Shown here piece by piece: positions 1 to 11,920 of a DNA stretch of 64,000 nt. Every line of letters starts with the position of its first letter. Positions within the stretch are counted from its first letter, which is position 1. The stretch lies in assembly GCA_016748015.1 (NCBI GenBank), contig JAAOMT010000295.1:564604-628603 (forward strand), read 5' to 3'. The position numbers were made by a program, and so were the translations under genes. The notes beneath the pieces are model-generated. The model searched no databases. It saw only the letters and a list, made by a program, of their open reading frames with translations, and was not told the origin of the DNA. The DNA comes from Geosiphon pyriformis. Its lineage: Eukaryota; Glomeromycota; Glomeromycetes; Archaeosporales; Geosiphonaceae.

Positions 1-2061
1 TAACAATTCACCCAGTTTCTTGGTCATCTTATTACAAAAAATAAAATCTTTCCTAATTCAGCTAAAGTTGAAAAAGTTCAAAACATTAGACAATTAATAA
101 ATGTTCTTAAACTATGCTTTTTTTTTGGTTTGGCTTTTTACTATCACAAATTTATCAAGGATTTCTCCAAAATTGCCTTTTCTCTCAATCAGCTACTCAA
201 AAAAAATGTCAGTTATCACTGAAGCACTTATTAACAAAAAGCTTTTGAAACTCTGAAAGAAAAACTTGTTACTAAACCTATCTTTAAACAACTTGATCTG
301 AATTAACTTTTTATCCTGCACACTGATGCATTTGGCTATAGACTTGGTGCTGTCCTTTTACAAAAAGATGAAAATAGTAGAGAACATGCTATAATATATG
401 CCAGTAGAACCTTTACACCAACAGAAAAAAACTATTTAGTTACTAAACAAGAATGCTTAGCAGTAGTTTGGACTACTAGTTACTGAGATCAATAACTTTT
501 TGGTGTGAAATTCTTAGTGGTAACAGATTATTAAGCTTTGGTTTGGCTGCACAATAAAAAAAAGCTGAAACACAAACAAATAACTCACTGGATACTCCAC
601 TTAAATGAATTTAACTATAATATTTAACACCACAAAAGAGCAAATTATCAAAACACTAATGCTCTCTTTAGACTTACTATCTAATAACAGTACAAGCTTC
701 TCAAACCAACCCATTTTAATTATTAGTAACTTCACTTTTGACAAACACAATAATGGACTTGGACAACTACTCTGCCTTAATAGAATTTTTAGATAAAAGA
801 CAATACCCACCAGAATACACTTGACAGCAAAAAAAACATTTGTGCAAACAATTAAATTTTTATTTGATTTGCTAAAACCAATTATATAAAAGAAACAGAA
901 AAGATTTTGACTGCCCCCAAAGAGTCATTAGATTTGAAAAAGAAGAAATTGTAATATACAATATACATACTGATCTATTAGCTAGACATTTTAGAAAAAC
1001 AAAAACAATTCAGAAAACTTTAGCTTGCTATTATTGGTCTATATTGGAAAAGAACATTGTTGAATACATCAAAATCTGTAACATTTGTCAAAAAAAAAAC
1101 AAACCCAATTGTAAAGAAGATATCCATCCAATCTCTGTTGGTCAACCATTTGACAAAATTAATATAAATGTTGTTGGGACTTTAACAATAACTCCTGATG
1201 GCAACAGATATATTATCACAGCTACTGACTATTTTACAAAATGAGTAGAAACAAAAGCCATTCCAGATTAAACAGCAGTCTCAATAGCCAATTTCATTTA
1301 TGAAGATATTATTTGCTGTTATGGCTGCCTCAAAAAACTTTTATCTAATAAAGAAAGAGCTTTTTTTAGTACACTGGTTAAAAAACTTTGTAGAAAAATG
1401 GAAATACATCATAAACTTTCTTCTTATCACTCTTAAACAAATAACTTAGTAAAACATTTCAATAGAACACTATATAAAACCCTAGCCAAACTAGTGAAAA
1501 AACAAACTTATAAGACAAAGTATTGCTTTCAGCTTTGTTTGCTTATAGAACTGTAAATCATGACATAACAAGTTATAAATCTTTTTATCTGCTCTATAGA
1601 TGCATGGCAACACTACCAATAGAAACTAACATTAAAACAATACTCTTTGAAGAAATCACAATAGAAAATTATAAAGACATTTTACAAAAAAAACTTGATA
1701 CTATTCTTAACTCATTGGTAAAAGCACGAATAATTGTCTTTAAAAAGATAAAACAGTTCCAAAAAAAGCTTAAGAAAAAGAAAACTTAAAAAACACTTTT
1801 CTTAAGTATTGGTGACTTAGTACTAAAATACTATTCAGACAGAAACAATGTCTATGGTAATAAATTCTCTAACCAATGGAAAAAACTCTTTTTAATCAAC
1901 AAAGTTTTGAACAATGATTCTTATATTCTTCAAGATTAATCTGAAACAATTTTTAATGATCATCTTATTCATAGTATATAACTTAAAAAATATCATAATA
2001 ACCTAATTGGTTGCCTGTTGTGGTAATATTGACTCAAATAATCAGCAAAATTCAAGTATAA
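1..2061 (+). pseudogene. A' pol remnant: RT end, RNase H, integrase
   Basis: Degenerate pol with many stops in all frames. The RT thumb and connection region lies at about 1-230 and RNase H at about 300-560. The H2C2 zinc-binding region of the integrase is at about 970-1095 (CNICQ motif) and the catalytic core at about 1150-1560. Catalytic residues are lost: the first core Asp reads NINVVGT where other copies have ID, the second region reads LLSNK instead of LLSD, and the Glu region reads VKHFN instead of VERFN. All three are G-to-A changes. The inferred ancestral stop is TAA at 2059-2061, 41 bp before the ORF3 start. It cannot encode a working polyprotein. Confidence 0.88.
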
Positions 2062-2102
2062 ATAAATACATCATTCCTAAAACAGAGATATCTTCAATTG
2101 AC

Positions 2103-2623
2103 ATGAACAATTATTTTTTGGATCAAAACATTCAAAATGTCTTTTATATTTATTATAAGTATTGGATCAAAAACTATCCAAATGCTACTTTAATTATTGG
2201 AAAACAAACCATCATAACTGATAACAGTAGAATATATATTGTTATTAGACCAAAGAAAACCACTACCAGAAAAAAAAAAATTGGTAGCAAAATGAATAAA
2301 TATCTGTTAAAAAGTATAACAATAGCTATACTCTTACCTTCTAGCACAATTGGAAAAACAATTCAAGAAATCTTGTCTATAAACAAAAACTTGTCATATG
2401 AAAGGCAATTAAAACTCTAATACAAAGATTTGGTCTCTTGAATACAAAACTTATTTTGCCTTAAGTATTAGATACTCTATTCACAAAAAACTTCAACAAA
2501 ATAGTTAGTTTTGAGTTAGATAAAACTCTTCAAATAGATTATACTATGAATAACTTGATTTTACTGGAGCTCAATCTCTTTGAAAAGAATGATATTATGG
2601 TTGAAATCTATACTTCTTATTAA
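2103..2623 (+). pseudogene. A' ORF3 (downstream of pol), with internal deletion
   Basis: Third reading frame of the A family, between pol and the 3' LTR and overlapping the LTR start. The ATG at 2103 opens a peptide beginning MNNYFLDQNIQN. The homologue in A (16257-16913) is 657 bp and this one is 521 bp. The missing 136 bp correspond exactly to the distance between two copies of the 9-mer TAGAGTTTT in A (16461-16469 and 16597-16605), so the deletion joined direct repeats. It frameshifts the protein to a stop at 2418-2420. The product is unknown: no transmembrane segment, signal peptide or catalytic motif is evident. Confidence 0.7.
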
Positions 2624-3330
2624 TTATCACATATATTAGCCATTAGTGTCATATAATTAGCCACTCTATTTTTAGATAGTAATTATTAACCTAATTAATG
2701 ACCTAACCATTAACCTGATCATTGACCTAATTATTGACCTAATCAATGACCTGATCATTGACTTAATCATTGACCTAGTTGTTAACCTGATTATTGACCA
2801 CTTTTAATAGCTATATAAACAATAAATCTCTTAACTATAGAAAAGTATGAAAGAATCAAAGAAAGAAAAGAAATAAAATAACAACTTCATCTTAATTCTT
2901 CTTTTCTTATTAATTTCCCTTTCCTTACCTTTAAGTATTTGAATATCTTGGAATAAAAGATTACTTGTTGGTTATTTTCTATCTTTTTTCTGAAATGTAT
3001 AATTGTAGCATTTAAAGATTATTGAATAAAACATGATTGAAGAGTACATCTAATATCTGATATTGAATTCTAAGAGTGCCAATGTGAAACATAGAATTAT
3101 ACCAGTGTGTGATCATTTGTTGACAGTATAGACTATTCCTCTACTTTCAAATTCTTTAGTTATTTTTTGAAAAGTATAGCAACTGAAATATTTTATGAGA
3201 CTGTTTTTGCATATTGAATCCATATTCATTCAATTTGCTCTTTAAAGTTGAATTCTCTTTGATTTCTTTTATTATCCTACAATTTTGTTCTCTTTTGCTA
3301 TCCATTAACTTGTTACTCCAAATCATAATA
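2593..3330 (+). repeat. A' 3' LTR (738 bp)
   Basis: Homologous along its length to the A LTRs at 15644-16287 and 32809-33500. It begins TATTATGG (TGTTA with G-to-A) and ends CATAATA. The ORF3 stop TAA at 2621-2623 lies inside it. A 12-bp tandem array at 2682-2801 is followed after about 10 bp by a TATA-like TATATAAA at 2812-2819, the likely promoter of the U3/R boundary. It is longer than the A copies mainly because of the array. Confidence 0.9.
2682..2801 (+). repeat. 12-bp tandem array, 10 units, in A' LTR
   Basis: Ten contiguous 12-bp units of consensus ATYATTGACCTR can be laid out without gaps from 2682. The same array has six units in A's 5' LTR (33342-33413) and two in A's 3' LTR (16177-16200). 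It lies immediately upstream of the LTR TATA box. Confidence 0.92.
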
Positions 3331-3680
3331 ATATAAATAACATAAATTGGATAATAAATGATGATTTTATTTGATATTTGGATGATTCTACTTTAAAGTA
3401 TAGAAAACTAACTTTTAAAGAAAGATGTATTTTATTACTTGTTAGTTAGAACTTGTCTAAATTTAATTAACTATTTTTTTTGTTTTTGATACTATTACTA
3501 TATACACATATTTCTTGTTATACAAAATTTTTTGAAATTTTTTAATTCTTCAAAAAAAATTTTGAAATTTTGGAATCCTATAATTTCTTGAGAAGAATTT
3601 TGAAATTTTTTTTTTACTATGTTAATTTTTTATTGGTTATTTTTCTATTTATTATGATTTTTATTTTTCTATAAATAATA
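3331..3680 (-). repeat. Element G 3' LTR remnant
   Basis: Very AT-rich sequence aligning, with gaps, to the inner part of the B, C and F LTRs: the pyrimidine-rich stretch, the TATA-like tract and the repeated GAAATTTT/AATTCTT words. It ends AAATAATA at 3680 where the others end GAGTAACA, followed by the same polypurine tract (read on the minus strand). The rest of this LTR is displaced to the left by the A' insertion. Confidence 0.72.
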
Positions 3681-4183
3681 TTATTTTCTCTTTTTAATAT
3701 TAAGCTCTATCAAAATTTTCTAAATTTTCATTTTAAATTAGTTCCATTACTTTTTTTTTTAGAATTACTTGGACAATTCTGATTTGTAATTTTTCGAATT
3801 GGGTATTAATAATCTTTCTTAATTGATTAATGGTTACTATATTTATTGTTGAATATAACAGTATTTCTGGATAGTTTTAAAATCTTAATTGTAATTAGTA
3901 TATTGTTTATACCTGTATAAATAAATTGTTCTTTTTCACAAATTGTTTTATTTGTTGTAATATTGTCATGTTAAATATTCACTTTATTTTATCTATATAC
4001 AAGTTTTAAATATTAAAATTTTGTTTCAAGTAATAATAACAAAAGTTTCTAAAAAATTGTTGTATCTATTATTTCTAATTTTTTTTAGTTAGTTTACTAT
4101 ATAATACTATTATTATTAGTATTTTTAAAAACATTTTTATTTTTGCTACTATATTATTTACTATGTTTTTAGGTCTTATATGT
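3681..4183 (-). pseudogene. Element G ORF3 remnant, 3' half
   Basis: On the minus strand this corresponds to the 3' half of ORF3 of the B/C/F family, preceded on the genome by the polypurine tract at 3681-3693. Reading resumes at 49607 once F (4184-49602) is removed, and the composite matches C's ORF3 region across the join. Almost every G and C at variable sites has become A or T, so the frame is full of stops. It is purely a fossil. Confidence 0.72.
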
Positions 4184-4914
4184 TATTACAGATAATTAAT
4201 TGAGATCTCAAATCAAATAACAAATCCATAACTTGGTGCTTAATAGTCAATACAATTGGTATTTATCTGAAGATTTTGGTTAAGTTTTTTGTATAATAAA
4301 CAAAAATTCAAGTATTGTTTTATTTATTGCTTTCTGGAATTGCAATTCTGTTAAATTTTTTTCTCAGCATAATGGCTGGTAATCCTCCTGATAAGCTATC
4401 CTTAATCCTTGAGTGTTCTATCCTTATTCCTGAGTCTTTTACCAGTTACTTTAACATCAATAACTTTACATGTTAATTTTTAATCAGTTAATAAATACAA
4501 CAAAAAAAAAGAAAAAAAAGAAAAGAAAGAAAAAAATAAGCCAAGGCAAGAAAAGTTAGTATCTTATTAATAGTCATAATCAAGAGCTATTGTTCCAGTA
4601 TAATTAAGTATTAGATACTATCAACATAAAGTATTGATAGTAGAAAGAGTGATTTAGACAGTGAATAATTATTTTATTAATATTAATAATTCTAACTAAG
4701 ATGTTTTAATGAGGTAATCTTAGTATTGATTCTGTTCTTTCTGCTTCTAATACTCTTGCTATATATATATAATTTGGGTTCTACAAAATTGCTTACATTC
4801 TCAAATGATATGCTATAATTTCTCAAACAATGTGCTTATGTGTTAGCTACTATTTTCTTATTGGTCTATCTGTTTTTTCTACTATTTTTTTGTATGCTTT
4901 TTCTATGAGTAACA
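4184..4914 (-). repeat. F 3' LTR (731 bp)
   Basis: Starts TATTACAG (TGTTACAG with G-to-A) and ends GAGTAACA. From 4367 on it aligns closely to the truncated 5' LTR at 49037-49602. It is related in layout to the B and C LTRs, including the purine-rich AAAGAAAAG tract and the TATATATATA promoter-like tract near 4762. Confidence 0.93.
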
Positions 4915-4930
4915 TTATCTCCTCTTTTTA
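4915..4930 (-). promoter_or_regulatory. F polypurine tract
   Basis: On the minus strand the bases directly before the 3' LTR read TAAAAAGAGGAGATAA, the usual position and composition of the plus-strand primer. B (22647-22662), C (14340-14357) and G (3681-3693) have the equivalent tract. Confidence 0.75.
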
Positions 4931-5559
4931 ATATTAAGCTCTATTAAAATTTTTATTTTGAATTAAGTCTATGACTTCTCTCTCTAATATTGTTTGTTTA
5001 ATTCTGCTTCTTATATCTTTGATTTGCAAGTTGTTTATTCTTTTTCACTGGTTAATGATTATTGTTTCCATGTTAGTGTAGCAATGTTTTTAGGTAGTTT
5101 TAAAATATTATATATAGTTAATAGATTGTTCTAATGTGTAGTATCAGATTTGTTTTCTTTTCAATAATGTCTTTAATATTCTATATTATCTCTTGATTAA
5201 ATATTCTCTTGGTTTTATCAAGATATAATTTTTGAATATCCAACTTTTGCTTTAACTAATAGTAGCAGTATGGTATTGGAAGTTATTCTATTCACTGTTT
5301 CTAATTTTTTTTTAAAAATTTTTCTGTTGGAATCATGATGGGTATTTTTCCAAATGTGTTCTTCACTTTTTTTACTATTTTATCTGGTCAGTTTTTGGGT
5401 TGGTTTTGTAGTTTCTGGTATGGTGTACTTTTTTTTTTGTTTGGTGTTTTGATAGTAGATTGTTTGGTAGTTAATGGTAATTTTTATGTCTAATTGTTGT
5501 TGATTTAAGACCTGAAATAATTGTTGAGCTAAGGTGTAAATATGGTCTGGTATTTTCAT
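4928..5559 (-). pseudogene. F ORF3 (downstream of pol)
   Basis: Homologue of the 630-bp ORF3 of B and C, here 632 bp, with several stops and a net 2-bp frame change. It starts at an ATG (5559) after the pol stop at 5615 and ends at the polypurine tract. Recognisable shared pieces are the N-terminal IYTLAQQLFQ, the TINYQTI motif and a C-terminal NRAxY. The function is unknown. Confidence 0.7.
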
Positions 5560-5614
5560 TTTTTTTGTTTCTTTTTGTCACATATACTATGTTTTTATAT
5601 ACTCTTTTGGTCAA

Positions 5615-7555
5615 TCAATTTGATGGATTTGAATCAATAATTATAATTGGTTTAAGATTTTATAGAATCTTATCTAGTTGGATTAGTATTTGTTGTATTC
5701 CTAGTTATAGAATATTACTGGTAGATAATAATACTATATTGTGATATAGTTTTAGTTGATCACCATGTGCTGCTTTGGTTAAGATTTTGTTGTCCCATCT
5801 TAATTTATAAGCTCTATTTTTCAGAATTTTTTCTATGTGAAATAGTCTATTTTATTTGAAATTAAATTTTCCATTCTATTGTTTTCTACTTTGGTATAAT
5901 GTAAAAATACTTTGTCTCTAATCTTGAATTCTACTAGTTTATCTGGTAACTAGTTATCATGTCGTTTTTTTTTGTTTTTCTTGTGATTTCTAAATGTTAT
6001 CAACTGCTTTTCATCTTTTGTTTTCCAATGTTTTTATTAAGTTGTATATTCTTTTTAGCAATGTTTTTTGAAAATTGGCTTCTGTTATTGGTTTAGTTAG
6101 ATATATATTGACTTTTATCTCAACTGGTAAAATTGTTGTTCTATTATAAACAAGTTCAAATGGTGTTACTTGTGTGATATCTTGTTTTATTGTCTGATAA
6201 GCAAATAATACTGATGATATAAACAAATCTTATTCATTCTGGTTTTTTTGACTGATTTTGGCAATTGCTTCACACAATATTCTGTTGAATCTTTTAACTA
6301 AACCATTGGTTTGTGGATAATATGGTGATAATAATGGTCTTTTGATTCCAAATCTTTGGCTTAATTTTGCTAATATTCTGTTTACAAAGTGAGTTCCTTG
6401 ATTTGATAATAATTTTTTTAGACATCTATGTTAATAAATCAAATCTTGGTGAACAAATTTGACTATGGATTCTGTATCTGCTCTTTGAATTGCTTTTGTC
6501 TCTGGCCATTTGGTAAGATAATCCATGGCTATTGCTATATAATAATTGCCTCTGCTGATTATTGTTAATAGTCTGACTAAGTCAATTTTAATTCTATTAA
6601 ATAGTTGTCTTACTTTAATTGGTTTTAATGGTTTGCTGAATCTTGTTCCTTCTCTTTTTTGACAAACATCACAATTTTAAACATATTGAATAATGTCTAA
6701 ATACATTAATGGCCAATAATATCTTTTTTTGGTTTTTTTTATGGTTGCTTCTTTATGAAAATGTCCTGCTGTTGAATCTGAATGCATGTTGTATAGTATT
6801 GTTTCTTTTTCTGTTTCTGTGATTACTTTGAGTGATTGATCTGAATTCTTTCTGTTTTTCTGATATAATATATTTTAGTAAGTAATAAAATATTTTGATT
6901 GTTGTTTTATTTCTTTTGAGATAATTTCTCCTTGAACTGCTAAGTATTAATATAGTATTGAAGTTGTTAATATTTTTGTGTATTCATCTTTTGTTATATT
7001 TTTGGGTTAAATTGTTCTTAGATTTGTCTTATTTACAATAAACTGTTAGTGTTTCTATTTTCTTTTCTCTTTTTATAATGTACTGTATATTTAAATAGTA
7101 AAAGTTCTATTTTCTATCTGGCATAGTAATTATCTTTAAATTTTTGCTTCTGGATTAATGTCAATTCTTTATGATTAGTATATACTTCAAACTTCTGGCT
7201 TAAATACTTTTTCCATTTCATGATTGCCCAATAGATAACTAAGTGTTCTAATACTGATGTTCCATAGTTTTTTTCTGCTGGACTCAAGTTTTGGCTATTA
7301 TATATTACTGGATGTTCTCATTTATCCAGTTTTTTCTGTAATAGTACAGCTTTTAATACTTGGCCAGATGTATTGGTGGTAATAATGAATAGTTTGCTGT
7401 AATCTGGATAAATTAATACTGGTGTTTAAATAAGTTTTCTTCTTAAAATATTGAAAGTTTCTTGCTGGGCTTCAGTCTATTTATATTTCATGTTTTTGGT
7501 TTGAAGTTGGTAGAGTGGTTAAGCCAATTTAGAAAAGTTCTGGATAAAGTGGTGG
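5615..7555 (-). pseudogene. F pol remnant: RT end, RNase H, integrase
   Basis: Read on the minus strand from 7555 (RT/RNase H boundary, cut by E) to the ancestral stop at 5615. RNase H lies at about 7450-7000, the zinc-binding region around 6790-6660 and the integrase core around 6610-6190. Stops and frame changes are scattered throughout. The second integrase Asp is Asn (LLSNQGTHF) and the catalytic Glu is Lys (VKRFNR), both G-to-A on the coding strand. It ends with the PIIII motif shared with B, C and D. Confidence 0.85.
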
Positions 7556-8522
7556 TGTTACCTGAGTAGAAAAACCGATTCAAAGTTATGAAAAAACATG
7601 ACCAAAACATAACATAATACAATAACATTGGATAACACATTATAACTTAAGATAATGCAAGATAATATATTATAACATAGAATAACACAGAATAACATGT
7701 AATAACACCAGATAACATATTATAACAGAGAATAACTAGGAATAATATAGAAGAACAAAACAATAACAAAACAATCAAAAGCAATCCTGTAAAACCAAAA
7801 AAATGTATAAAAGCAAGTAGTTGCAGAAGTTAGAAAGAAATATCTAAATACAAACCACTAGACAGGAATAAAATATCCTTACCCTTTTCATTATTTATTC
7901 TATTTCATTTTCATCTTTTGAAATAAATCAATTATTGAGAAATCAGAATCACAAATTTATGTTTTCAAACTTTATAGACTTTATATAAATTAATCATTAT
8001 TTTATACCTTTGTTTCAGAACAGATGCTTTTAGCATAATTGCTTTGAACTATTAACAATTTAGACCAATTGCTTTTGATCACAGCAATTGACAATACTAA
8101 TTATTTTTTTTTTATTTTTTATTTTATTCTTTTGTGGAATGGCAACATAGTAAAATTGACTGTCTAGAAATAAACTTCGTGATAGCCTGATAAAAGAGAG
8201 AGACTTCTCCTAAGTTTTAGATATTAACATTATTTTAATAGCTTACCAGAAGTGTAAAAAAACAACACCAAACTCTAATAACTGTGCTTATTAGCTCAGA
8301 GAAAAAAGCTCATCTTTATAAAAAGTTGCAATTAGCAAAAACCCAAAACTCTATGCCTTATAACCAAAGAACTCAATGGGTAAATTCATAATCAGTAAAA
8401 TAAGACTTTCAGAAACAGATAATCAAAGATTAAGCTACCAGAATTATGTAAAACATGCATTACCAATAATTAAGAACACCAAATGTTACTATTTACATAC
8501 CCCACCAAGTTTATCCATAACA
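7556..8522 (+). repeat. E 5' LTR (967 bp)
   Basis: Runs from TGTTACCTGAG to CCATAACA and is followed after two bases by a PBS. Only one copy is in the window, so the ends are inferred from the TGTTA/TAACA termini, the PBS and the break in F's pol. A 10-bp periodic array (7621-7750) precedes a TATAAAAG at 7806-7813. Downstream there is a T-rich tract at about 8106-8132, as in the D LTR. Confidence 0.75.
7621..7750 (+). repeat. 10-bp periodic array, 13 units, in E LTR
   Basis: Thirteen consecutive 10-bp units, nearly all of the form NATAACNNNN or NATAATNNNN, with no spacing error from 7621 to 7750. It ends 55 bp before the TATAAAAG at 7806. Confidence 0.93.
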
Positions 8523-8524
8523 TT

Positions 8525-8541
8525 TGGTGCTTCTTGTAAGA
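8525..8541 (+). other. E primer binding site
   Basis: TGGTGCTTCTTGTAAGA begins two bases after the LTR end. It resembles the B/C sites (TGGTGCTYYCTGTGAGG) apart from transitions. The opening TGG fits pairing with a tRNA 3' CCA end; the tRNA was not identified. Confidence 0.65.
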
Positions 8542-8583
8542 TTATAAATACACAGAGACAAAGCACCCCAGAAATTTACAAAA

Positions 8584-11500
8584 GTGGTGACTATTGAAAC
8601 AGTAGAAAAGGATCACTTCCCATACAAAAAAGCATTATTTCAATACTTTTGAAAAGACTTAGGAATACCAGCAGAAACCACTTATACAGAGAGTGATTTT
8701 TATAACTATATTAATGCAAAAATTAACTGCCTATTAGGCCATGCAACCAACACAGAAAGACTGAAAGAACAAATCCATTAAAGCTTATTAGAATACTCAA
8801 CAGCCACAACTACCTAAGCAATCATTAAAACTCTGTGTATAATCAATACAGACATTAAATATTATATGACAAAACAATTCTTTCAAGTACAACAATCAGT
8901 AAAATTCAACCCTGAGAAATACAAAAATGAATCCAACAATTCTGGAACTGTTCAAGCCAAGTCTATAGTCAACAAAAAACCAAGGTTCCTCTCCTTAACA
9001 ACTCCATCATACTATCAGACATCTTAAAGTAAAATTGTATTCAACTCACTTCTGGAAATCCAATCAGAAACACCATGAACTCCTGGAAATCCACACTCCT
9101 AGAGTCAATACAGTTGGACCAAATCACTAGGAGAATATAGATTGCTGTTTGGAAATCTTATCCTAACAGCCAGTCAAACAGGAGGAAACCCATCAATCTG
9201 AGAAGAACCATCAGCACAAATTCCAGCAGAATCAGCATCTCTTCTGATGAAAAGAATAGCTATCTTACAACCTATTAGTTTGAGTAACAAAGAAAAACAA
9301 CCAGCACTAATACCCAGAGAACACTTGGACATACAGATACCAATACCCTTAACATCAAACAATAACACCCTACTCATCAATCAGATTATAACTTACCAAG
9401 ATATTGCCAAATTAGAAAAATTCTCTGGTAAAAAAAATGATGCATATACATAGATCATGGAAGCTGAGAAAGCCATCACTACCAACAATTGAGATAGTAA
9501 TAGAGCCATTCAAGCATTGCCATTCTTTCTGACTGGAACCACAGACTCATGGTATCAAAGCCTTGCAGAGAAACCAACCAACTTTGCTCCCTTTAAACTT
9601 GTCTTTTTGCAATACTTTTGTAATTCCAACACTCTTATTAGATTACAAAATTAGTTCAATATCATAAAACAAAAAAATCACAAAGCAGTGACCATTTATC
9701 TTGAATAATTCAACCAAATCTTTTATCAAATCCAAACCATTGAAAGGAATTACTACACTGTAGTGCAAATTTTTAATCAATTCGTCAAAAAATTAAAGAG
9801 CAGCCTCCTCTGATTCATAAGACTCTGCCACCTAATAAATCTACAAAAAGCAGTTACTCTTGCTTATGACTTTGAGTCAGCAGAACAAAAAGCTAACTAT
9901 ACTCAAGCTGTTAACTTGGCTATCAATAGAACATCTAATATCGACACAAAAATAACTCAATTAAGTGAAAAATTAACTCAAAAAATTAAGGAATTTTTAG
10001 CCAGTACCATAGAATACTACCAGCTATTACAACAAAGAAATAGTAATAACAACAGATACCAACAACAACAGAATTATCAGCAACAACAACAACCTTGAAG
10101 ATCTGATTCTCACAATTGTTATTATTGCCAGAAACCTAAACACATTACCTGGAACTGCCATAAGAAAATAATGAACCAAAATCAAGGAAATCAATATCAG
10201 CAACCAAGATACTTTTAAAATATGGTATCCCAATATTCCATGCCTCAATATCAACCACCTCAATACTCACAACAAATTCAGTATACTCAGCAATTACCTT
10301 AGAACTACTATCAGTGATTGCAGCCAATGGCTTAAACAGTACTCCAGTACCAAAACCCCATTTATAACCAACCTAAACATCATGTAATTAACTACAATTA
10401 AGGATGAAAAAATCCCAGCAACAATCAGATACCAATTCACAATGTATCATTGCAATTCCTAAATTATAATAATGCTCCATCTTGACCAGCACCAACCAGA
10501 TACCCTAACCAAGTCTTATATCTTAGTCTTATTAAAAACCAGAATTTTTATAGCTTTACACCTTTAGAAGAGAAAAATGTAGAAAAAACTCCCAACTTTT
10601 CGAGGCAAAATCAAATCAACAATACTATTCTACCCACTACTATTACTGAAAACACTACCCTTGCCACTATTTTTCTCTTTAACATTGACAATCTAAACAC
10701 CAATAGTCTTTTCAGTGGAGCCATTATTAATCAAGATAAACCAATAACTGTTCTATATACTAACATTAGAGTTGGAAACATGGACATCAAATTAATTCTT
10801 GATAGTGAATCAGCAGGTAGTATAATTATGAAGCAACTTATGGATCAACTAAATCACCAAATAGACCATACAACTACTGCCCAAATCATAACTACAGACA
10901 GAAATACTAAAACCCCAATAGGAAAAATTGACAACTTCCTCTTTAAAATTGATGGAATTCAAATCTCCACCAAAGTGCTCATTATAGAGACCACCTAATA
11001 TCAAGCCCTCTTAGGAAATAATTAGTTAGCCAAAGCTAATACCACCATTGACTGAAATACGCAGGAACTACAGATTACTTTTAATGGACAGTATACATAA
11101 GTTCTGGCTATGTGTAAACACTTCAAAGCTCAAAGCTCAAAAAAACCACTGATTGAATTTGAAGACTCAATACTACCACCAACAATAGAGGCCTATCAAG
11201 TTTTTTGGGCTAACAATTACCAAGCAGAGTTATCCCCATCACCAACTTGGGAAAAAAAGAGAAAAAAAAAAGCAGAAGAACTACAATTAGCATCTGTAGG
11301 CTATCATGCCCTAAGTCAAGGAAGTCAATGATATTGAATCCCAAAATTAATTTGTGTTGACTGTGAGAAAAAGTTATCTTTTATGAGCACATGTATTGGA
11401 AACAATAAGGAATGGCCAACTACTACCAAACATTATTGCAGACTTTATGTGTTGGAAAGATTTGACAAACCAAAACAACAAGGTAAATGGGACAATACAC

Positions 11501-11920
11501 CATGTCTTGCCTATAGTGAAATCCTGCTGAATAAAAGACTATAAAACAATGTTCTCGGCAGAGGAGGAACATATAATAAAGCATGTTAATATACAATTTT
11601 AATCAATAATTGGGTATGGAAAGAAACTTCTATCAAGAACACCTGAAGACAAACACTCAGTAAATTAAACAAATACTTGCATAATAAACACAAAATATGG
11701 AAAATAGCAAGTGCCAAAGCTGAAGATATTACACTCAATGAAATATGAAAAATCAAGAAAAATTCATTTGTCCCCAAATATGATAGATCTGACTATATCA
11801 TGGATGATTTCTTTACAGATAATCCAGACACATTATAAGATTGATACCAGAAACTGGCTCTATTCCGAGAAGAATAGAAACAATGACTGGCCAACTTAAA
11901 TACGAAACTATGCAATTATA
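8584..11920 (+). pseudogene. E gag-pol, 5' part (gag, retropepsin, Cys-rich segment)
   Basis: A single frame from GTG 8584, broken by many stops. Gag shows the N-terminal FQYF...GIPAETTY region, the AKLEKFSGK block and a Gln/Asn-rich stretch. It has an intact CCHC zinc knuckle, CYYCQKPKHITWNC, coded at 10117-10158. The retropepsin follows in the same frame at about 10760-11010, but its motif reads LILDSES where the catalytic DSG is expected (G-to-A). The Cys-rich segment starts CVDCEKKLS near 11355 and has lost several cysteines. The frame is cut at 11920, before any dUTPase. Like B and C it has GTG, not ATG, at the conserved gag start. Confidence 0.85.

Larger units (their letters stand above)
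1..3330 (+). mobile_element. Element A': Ty3/gypsy LTR retrotransposon, 3' part only
   Basis: This is the 3' part of an LTR retrotransposon whose 5' part lies left of the window. It runs from the reverse transcriptase end through RNase H, integrase and ORF3 into a 3' LTR. It is the same family as element A on the minus strand at 15644-33500, and the two can be followed base by base from about 19020 down to 15644. It ends in CATAATA, which corresponds to CATAACA in A. The sequence beyond 3330 is LTR of another family (element G), so A' sits inside G's LTR. The 5' target duplication lies outside the window. Nearly every difference from A is a transition. Confidence 0.9.
7556..11920 (+). mobile_element. 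Element E: truncated dUTPase-family gypsy element
   Basis: Plus-strand element inserted into F's pol at 7555/7556. It has a complete 5' LTR, a PBS, gag, protease and part of the Cys-rich region, and then stops abruptly at 11920 where a partial D LTR begins. The remaining pol and 3' LTR are missing, so no target duplication can be checked. Gag and protease are in one frame from 8584, as in B and D. Confidence 0.87.

Noticed and set aside
2682-2801. CRISPR array
   Set aside because: The 12-bp units are contiguous, with no spacers, in a eukaryotic LTR.
4500-4545. A/G-rich run (AAAGAAAAGAAAG) as a polypurine tract or origin
   Set aside because: It lies in the middle of the LTR in B, C and F, away from the LTR edge; the real polypurine tracts adjoin the 3' LTRs.
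7556-8522. Host intergenic DNA between F and E
   Set aside because: TGTTA/TAACA termini, a TATA box, a periodic array and a PBS directly after it identify an LTR, although the second copy is missing.
9174-9380. A 68-codon minus-strand frame in E
   Set aside because: Antisense to E gag, with no similarity to any other frame in the window.
10021-10380. Gln-codon-rich stretch as a separate prion-like host gene
   Set aside because: It is in frame with gag on both sides and corresponds to the Gln/Asn-rich tail next to the zinc knuckle in the other elements.
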